Below are positions 61,651 through 64,000 of a stretch of 64,000 nt of DNA, piece by piece. The notes under the pieces were generated by a model, which did not search any database, was not told where the DNA came from, and saw only the letters and a program-made list of their open reading frames with translations. Numbering within the stretch: position 1 is the stretch's first letter; each line of letters opens with the position of its first letter. The translations under genes and the position numbers were made by a program. Location of the stretch: contig OX621253.1 in assembly GCA_951640165.1 (NCBI GenBank), positions 26,259,469-26,323,468 on the forward strand. The letters run 5' to 3'. This stretch comes from Pseudoips prasinana. Its lineage: Eukaryota > Arthropoda > Insecta > Lepidoptera > Nolidae.

Positions 61651-64000
61651 ATGGAGAGTGAAGCATCAGGTATGTTCCTTTAGTTCTTATTGTTTAATTG
61701 TCAATTACTTTAAGTATTGAGCAGTAATATAATTTTGCATCAAACACTAATTTTATTCAAAAATATTTAGATTCACATGAGTTTGCATTAATTTGAAAAA
61801 AGTTCCGCATAGTTCCATAACATTTTATTATTTCTCATACACTATGACCCATGAAGATGAAAAAAAAGCAAAAATGCCGTCCCCTTATTTGTCCCTTTGT
61901 TAAATCTGACTCTTTGTTTTCAGGTAGTCGTGTTGAGCCCGTTTCACAGCAGAGGAAGATCTATAGAAATGAACTATTCATATTGTTAAAAGATGAACAT
62001 TTTTTTTGTTTTTCGTCATTCAAGTGTAATGAACGATTATTACAATACATAATGGACAAGTGTAACATAGTTGATCCGTCTGAAACTTTGATAAAACAAT
62101 TAAAAGATGTCGTAAAAGTGTTTGTGACAAAACTTTTAGGCAAATGGCGTGAATGTAAATATATGTTTGACCGTTTTAACAACAACCACGCCAGTTGGCT
62201 CAGTGAAGAGTTCAAACTCCCGAAGATGGAATCAAGACCACAACCTACTTCTTCAGAGAAGAGGAGAGGTAGGCCCAAAAAATTGTTTGCAGAATGCGCT
62301 GATCGCAGCAAAAAAAGAAAACTTAAGCCTCTCGTCTCACGATTTACGACTGAAAAACTAGGTTTAGCGACTGAAGCCAGTCTGGTAAGAGCAGGTAAAA
62401 GAAAAGCAGCTCAAGTTCTTAAACTTGCAATAACTTCAACACCAAAGCGTTTAAAAAAAATGGAAAAGGCACACACGTGTTCTGCAAATATTGTGCCGTA
62501 TACTGCTGAAGAAGCATTAGGTCTCATAGTGGATCTAAATTTAACCAAAGCGGAATATAAGACGATGCGTGTAGGTGCTAACAAAAGAGGTGCTGATATA
62601 TATCCCTCTTACCATGTGATTATGGTTTGGTCATTTAGAAAGGATGAATGAAAGAAGATTGACAAAAGAAGTATACCTGGCCTGTGTGAATGGGACAACC
62701 GGAAGGGGAAGACCACGTCGAACATTCTCTGACCAAATTGGAGATGTTCTCAAGAAAGGGCAGGTCAGAAGTACCCTAAACCGGCGAGCATGTATGAAGA
62801 ATATAATGACAGTAATCGAGGCAGAAGAGGTGTGCAAGGATCGTGACAAATGGAAGTCCGTTGTCTCTGCCTACCCCTCTGGGAGACAGGCGTGAGTCTA
62901 TGTATGTATGTATGTACCATGTGATTGCAGACGTAAAACTAAAATGTTATCCGTTGAATTTGAGAGTTACTGAGAATGAAGCTGTGGTGCCGTTACAAGA
63001 TCTTTTGGATCACACCATACAGAGACTAGCACAAGTACAGTCAGAAGTAATTGTATCAAACATGGACGACAATATCGACACTTTGGAAGTCTATTATAAG
63101 TGGGGCCTAGATGGGAGTGGTGGTCACAGTATATACAAGCAAAACTTTACAAACAATTCAATGTATGCTGATTCCAATATAATACTATGTACAATTGTGC
63201 CTCTGGATGTATCGGAAATGAGAGAAATGAAAAAAAAAATTATTGGAAAAACATGACTCCATCTTCCATCAGATTCTGTCGACCAATTTCTTTTAAATTA
63301 AAAAAAGAAAACGACCATAACACTAAAGAGGAGTACAATGAGATCGAGAAGCAAATAAGGCAGTTACAGACTACAAATATTATTCTAGGAGGCAGAATGA
63401 TACATTTAAACATGTGCCCATTTGCACAATGCTGGATGGCAAAACGGTTAATGTCTTAACAGAAACTAAAAGTACACAAGCTTGTAACGTGTGTAAAGCC
63501 ACGCCAACGCATATGAACGACTTAGAAAATATCAAACAAAGAGTATGTAACGAAGATACTTATAAATTTGGGATTTCCGTATTACATGCTCATCTTCGTT
63601 TTTAATATTTATTACATATTTCTTATAAATTGGAGTTGAAACAATGGCAGGCTAGGGGCAAAGAATCTCAGGAAAAAGTGAAAGACCGAAAAAATAAAAT
63701 CTGCCAGGATTTTTATAAAGAAATGGGACTTGTTGTTGACCAACCAAAACAAGGAGGAGGCAACAGTAATGACGGGAACACAGCCCGAAATTTTTTTAAA
63801 AACCCAGAGCTTGTTTCTCAAATAACAGGTGTGTCCAAAGAATTGATCGAAAGATTTTCAAACATTTTGTGTGTTGTTTCCTCCGGACATTACATAGACG
63901 AAGAGAAATTTAAAACTTATTGCTTCACCACATCTGAAATGGCGATAGATTTATATGGATGGTACAAAATGAGTGCAAGTGTACACAAACTTTTAATTCA
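61651..64000 (+). pseudogene. Transib transposase (RAG1 core homologue), disrupted
   Basis: Exon 1 is MESEASG (61651-61669), donor TCAG|GTATGT; the acceptor is at TTTTCAG (61923), frame continuous (SRVEPVSQQRKIYRNEL). The N-terminal part is basic, with an AT-hook-like KRRGRPKKL. After the RTE insertion: VVPLQDLLDHTIQRLAQV, YYKWGLDGSGGHSIYKQNF (first catalytic Asp in L-D-G), RFCRPISFKL, MLDGKTVNVLTETK (second Asp), ACNVCKATP (C-x2-C zinc pair), LELKQWQARGKES, PKQGGGNSNDGNTARNFF, IERFSNIL and LYGWYKMSASVHKLLI. These match the order of blocks in Transib and the RAG1 core. The catalytic Glu lies past the window. Defects: RTE insertion, frameshifts near 63235 (poly-A) and 63405, and a TAA at 63603. 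Confidence 0.82.
62622..62914 (+). mobile_element. RTE 3' fragment inserted in Transib, 12-bp target duplication
   Basis: Flanked by TACCATGTGATT (62610-62621 and 62915-62926). It encodes [20 protein letters not shown] to SAYPSGRQA, and ends in TCTATGTATGTATGTATG, the same element family and tail as 1282-3436 (over 95% alike by eye), so it is a recent insertion. Confidence 0.95.

Larger units (their letters stand above)
61387..64000 (+). mobile_element. Transib element (RAG1-related), extends beyond window
   Basis: Begins CACACAAGGCC immediately after the RTE codons GCGCCG. CGCCG (61382-61386) is a candidate GC-rich 5-bp target duplication. Transib ends start with CAC and resemble RSS heptamers (family knowledge). 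The right end is outside the window, so the TIR and duplication cannot be checked. The transposase gene starts at 61651. An RTE fragment is inserted at 62622. Confidence 0.7.

Overview
This is AT-rich nuclear DNA of an insect, almost certainly a moth or butterfly (Lepidoptera). The evidence is the repeat complement: RTE-type LINE and SINE tails of the form 'GTCCAGCAGTGGACGTC' followed by ATGATG repeats, Helitrons with TC...CTAG ends, tRNA-like SINE modules, and piggyBac, pogo, Harbinger, MULE, P, hAT and Transib relatives. No rRNA, functional tRNA, CRISPR or bacterial-type operon is visible. The window is a transposon graveyard, several layers deep, built on a small amount of host-like sequence.

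Layout. (1) 1.2-18.8 kb (copy A) and 51.4-59.7 kb (copy B) are two copies of one segmental duplication with about 4 kb of shared core. Each was later filled with different insertions: A holds an RTE, an R1/I-like ORF1 fragment, a CR1-like LINE and a 7.4-kb Helitron, which itself contains a Jockey-like LINE, a large fold-back element and another CR1-like LINE. B holds an R1/I-like EN-RT-RNase H fragment, another LINE in exon 2 and a LINE tail. (2) 19.8-25.4 kb: a broken Myb/SANT-like gene, a piggyBac pseudogene, a pogo pseudogene and a Copia gag-protease fragment. (3) 25.4-33.9 kb: a hAT element with a full-length transposase ORF, with a MULE carrying an intact FLYWCH-MULE ORF lying inside its ends. 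(4) 33.9-37.0 kb: a second, broken MULE and a P-element-like transposase pseudogene. (5) 37.3-42.1 kb: an RTE-derived SINE, a GC-rich patch, and a Harbinger element whose transposase intron holds antisense MADF/BESS-type genes. (6) 42.1-51.3 kb: LINE fragments, a pogo-like element, a 3.66-kb Helitron with an exact empty site elsewhere in the window, a solo LTR and an RTE fragment. (7) 59.7-64 kb: an RTE LINE interrupted by a Transib (RAG1-related) element, itself interrupted by another RTE.

Threaded through regions 5-7 on the minus strand is what looks like one host-type gene. Exon 1 (59343-59440) encodes a Cys-containing N-terminus, exon 2 (57340 down to 55914) is split by a LINE, and a series of short Ser/Thr/Pro-rich exons follows (51187-51264, 46179-46256, 45895-45990, 44637-44738, 42082-41995). 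From exon 2 onward all are flanked by GT/AG sites in the same phase (1). Two exon types alternate, implying tandem exon-pair duplication. Copy A carries a second exon 1 plus exon 2, with the exon-2 acceptor AG mutated.

A pattern that ordinary annotation does not explain is the set of short near-perfect inverted duplications ('snap-backs'), several of them exactly interrupting transposase reading frames (24488-24676, 38595-38659, 41544-41602). Everything here is read by eye. Family names are by motif recognition, not database search.
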